Shown: positions 61,967-64,000 of the stretch, in pieces | Numbering within the stretch: position 1 is the first letter of the stretch | Layout of the letters: every line of letters begins with the position of its first letter | DNA from: an uncultured Clostridia bacterium | GTDB lineage: Bacteria; Bacillota; Clostridia; TANB77; CAG-508 | DNA length: 64,000 bases | NCBI GenBank assembly: GCA_944392545.1 | Contig: CALXWW010000005.1 | Coordinates: forward strand, 38,300-102,299 | Direction: 5' to 3' | Notes under the pieces: generated by a model | Seen by the model: the letters and a program-made list of their open reading frames with translations, nothing else | Told to the model about the DNA's origin: nothing | Database searches by the model: none | Made by a program: the position numbers and the translations under genes

Positions 61967-62315
61967 TTATTCTTCTACACTATTTACATCTTCTGATGCT
62001 GTATTTTTTTCTGCATTGTCTGTACTATTTGTATCTGTTGATTCTCCTTCATTGCTTTGATTTAATACTATTGAATTATTGTCTTCAACCATTTCTTTTA
62101 ACTTTTCTATTCCATATGTATTCATACTTTCAAAAGCAAAGTCTAACACAAATACAATAGCAGTTGTTATCAGTACAACTGTTATTACAGCAACTGTATT
62201 ATTGAATAATTGTTTTGGTGTTGGCCAAATTACTCTTTTAAGTTCTGCCTTAAAATCTTTTCCGAAACTTTTTTTGTTTCTTATTATCTTGCTTTTTATT
62301 TGCTTCTTTAGGCAT
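61967..62315 (-). CDS. secE: Preprotein translocase subunit SecE, frameshift in A7 tract
   Basis: ATG at 62315 with GGGGGAG reads PKEANKKQDNKKQKK and then, past A7 (plus-strand T run 62269-62275), TAA. Dropping one A gives FGKDFKAELKRVIWPTPKQL, VIWPTP being the SecE signature, a membrane helix (TVAVITVVLITTAIVFVL) and an unusual acidic, Thr/Asn-rich tail of about 40 residues (ending ENVNSVEE-like). SecE holds SecY in the secretion channel and is normally essential. So either the sequence has a homopolymer error or slippage restores the frame. Followed by nusG after 18 bases. Confidence 0.9.
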
Positions 62316-62347
62316 TATTTTCTCCCCCTTAAAGGTTCTCTCTTTCT

Positions 62348-62512
62348 TTATTTTGTTTCTTTATGTGTAGTACGTTTTTTACAATACTTGCAATATTTAA
62401 CAACTTCTAATCTTTCTGTATTGTTCTTTTTATTCTTTTCTGTCATATAATTTCTTCTTTTACATTCTGTACACTCTAAAGTTATTGGTTCTCTTGCACC
62501 TTTTGCAGCCAT
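62348..62512 (-). CDS. rpmG: 50S ribosomal protein L33
   Basis: 54 residues with two zinc knuckles ([11 protein letters not shown] and YCKYCKKRT), the C+ form. ATG with GGAGGT site. First of the rpmG-secE-nusG block. Confidence 0.95.
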   Translation of the reverse strand: MAAKGAREPITLECTECKRRNYMTEKNKKNNTERLEVVKYCKYCKKRTTHKETK

Positions 62513-62676
62513 TTTATACACCTCCAGATTTTAAGCTTAATATTTTTTGCTATTTTTATAAGCGTATGTATCTACATACGCTTGAATATTTTATCATATT
62601 TTTTATATATTGTCAACTATTTACACAACTTCTTTTTGCTTATTTTTAGTCAAAACGAGTATTTTTTATATTTTCA

Positions 62677-63651
62677 TTATCTTCCATCATGCTCATCATA
62701 ATCATTTACTTCGCCATGTCCTCTTTTGCTATCTACTTGTCCACTTTTAATATCATGTTGATCTATTATTTCTCTTCTTTTGTCATCCCTTTGATATTGT
62801 CTTACTGTTTCTATAACTGCTGTTAATTCTGTCGCATCATACTCTAATACATAATTTTCATCTATTCTATATGTATATCCAGAAGAGGTTTGATATTCTG
62901 TTTTCGGTAAATCTCTGTTATTAGCTTTTTTCCTTCTACAAATTTGCCCTATATATGAATTAGCATTTGCTCTTTGAATATTTTTATCACTAAATAGTTC
63001 TTTTAATACAGCGTTTCTATATCCAGGGTCTTCCATGTTTTGAATAATAACGTTTGTGCAAACTATATCATTTGTAAAATTTCCATTAGGACGTTCTTTT
63101 TGAAGTAGATACATAGATAAATCAGCTATCATACCACCCCATTCTTCATATTCAATAGTGCCTACATCCGTGAGTATAACTTGTCTACCCTCTTCATCAA
63201 TATATATGTTTTTTGTTCCATTTTTTCTTAATACTGATCTAATCTTCTTTAGACTCTTATCTCCATTGTATGATGAAATTAATTCCGGATTATATAAATC
63301 CCTCATATCATATTTTCTTTTAGGTATATTAATTACATCTTCTAAAAACTCTTCTTCAAGTTCTCTTTTTTTAAGTTTACCACTCTGTATCTTTTTTACT
63401 ACTTGCTCGTTTCCTATATAATCAAAAAATGAATCTACTATGCTTCTTAAATAATTATATTTTTCTTTTTCTCCCTCATTTTGTTTTTCTTCTTTGTTTA
63501 ACATTTCTTTTACTTTTTCTCTATAACTTTCCATCTTTCTTGGGTTTGCATCATTTAATCTAGAAAAGCAAGTTGTTATCAGAAACCCTATTAAACCTTT
63601 AACTCTACTTTCTGTACTTCTTGCGTCTTCTGTTTTTTCTACACTATCCAT
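62677..63651 (-). CDS. Hypothetical protein
   Basis: 324 residues, charged, helical, with no signal, membrane helix or known motif. The middle holds YDMRDLYNPELISSYNGDKS and IDEEGRQVILTDVGTIEYEE; the tail is Asp/His/Gly-rich. ATG with GGAGAAAC. Between 5S rRNA and rpmG, own promoter expected. Function unknown. Confidence 0.6.
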   Translation of the reverse strand: MDSVEKTEDARSTESRVKGLIGFLITTCFSRLNDANPRKMESYREKVKEMLNKEEKQNEGEKEKYNYLRSIVDSFFDYIGNEQVVKKIQSGKLKKRELEEEFLEDVINIPKRKYDMRDLYNPELISSYNGDKSLKKIRSVLRKNGTKNIYIDEEGRQVILTDVGTIEYEEWGGMIADLSMYLLQKERPNGNFTNDIVCTNVIIQNMEDPGYRNAVLKELFSDKNIQRANANSYIGQICRRKKANNRDLPKTEYQTSSGYTYRIDENYVLEYDATELTAVIETVRQYQRDDKRREIIDQHDIKSGQVDSKRGHGEVNDYDEHDGR

Positions 63652-63898
63652 TAGTTTCTCCTTACTTTATTATAATATTTCATAATTTTAATAATTAAAT
63701 TGTATCATATTTTACAATAAATGTCTATTTCTATAAATTATTTTTATATAATATATAGTAACATAAACAAATTAAATATTCAATTAATAAAAATATTTTT
63801 TAGGTTCTAAATAAAAAATTCTAATTATATATTAAAAAACTTAATACATAATTAGAATCTTCTATGATATTAATTATTAATTTTTAAGCATAAAAAAA

Positions 63899-64000
63899 AC
63901 TGGCGACAACCTATTTTATCAGTAGGGTAACCCACAAATATCGTCGGCACAATAGAGCTTGACTTCTGTGTTCGGAATGGGAACAGGTATTTCCTCTATG
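63899..64000 (-). rRNA. rrf: 5S ribosomal RNA, 3' part
   Basis: Minus strand reads CATAGAGGAAATACCTGTTCCC, then CCGAACACAGAAGTCAAGCT and GTGGGTTACCC with end GTCGCCAG followed by eight T. Matches the conserved loop B-C helices and the 3' end of 5S rRNA; the 5' part lies beyond the window. Its polarity matches the ribosomal-protein operons here. Confidence 0.93.

Noticed and set aside
1..64000. CRISPR array or restriction-modification genes
   Set aside because: No regular direct repeats with spacers, no Cas or methylase motifs seen.

Overview
This is a strongly AT-rich bacterial chromosome segment. Gene content (RepA_N and TnpV-type mobile genes, ScpB, DUF4364-type regulator, SpoVB-like flippase, rpmG-secE-nusG-rplK-rplA-rplJ-rplL block, LPXTG/sortase, TTG starts with strong AGGAGG sites) points to a low-GC Firmicute of the class Clostridia, probably a gut or anaerobic lineage. 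I cannot name the species.

Layout. 1-19.1 kb is mostly core chromosome: a mechanosensitive-channel fragment, trmB, an ABC-2 exporter, a DapB-fold dehydrogenase, a DnaJ-type membrane protein, scpB-proS, an SSB-like protein, a cell-envelope operon (murI, LPQTG surface protein, sortase, two small proteins), paired half-size TauE/SafE proteins, cysteine desulfurase, and an operon of unknown membrane proteins.

19.3-39.6 kb is a genomic island at tRNA-Leu(UAA). The intact tRNA lies at 39490-39577 (minus strand). Pieces of its 3' end recur at 32678, 23431 and 19643, dividing the island into tandem integrative elements. Element A (19.6-23.4 kb) is decayed and carries unknown genes and a broken DDE transposase. 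Element B (23.4-32.7 kb) has int, xis, repA, a tnpV-like gene, mobC, a MOBP-type relaxase, a HipA-like kinase module with a separate HipA-N-like protein, and an HD-domain gene with an in-frame stop. Element C (32.7-39.5 kb) has a MOBV relaxase with a pMV158-like oriT, unknown cargo, xis and int. An integrase remnant at 19.3 kb marks a fourth, older element. B and C each have their own repeat set near both ends, as expected of integrase arm sites.

39.6-64 kb returns to chromosome: a broken XRE regulator facing a secreted DUF6591-like protein, rubredoxin, HU, a SpoVB/MurJ-like flippase, a stand-alone VirD4-like ATPase with a winged-helix partner, pseudouridine synthases, rpsB-tsf, a pyrimidine-nucleoside phosphorylase operon, HtrA, and the L7/L12-L10-L1-L11-NusG-SecE-L33 block up to a partial 5S rRNA. 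rpoB does not follow rplL.

Several genes (secE, rluB, an endo/exonuclease-phosphatase gene, the HipA-like kinase, the XRE regulator) carry single-base frameshifts, some in homopolymers. Because secE is normally essential, sequence error or slippage must be considered before calling these pseudogenes.
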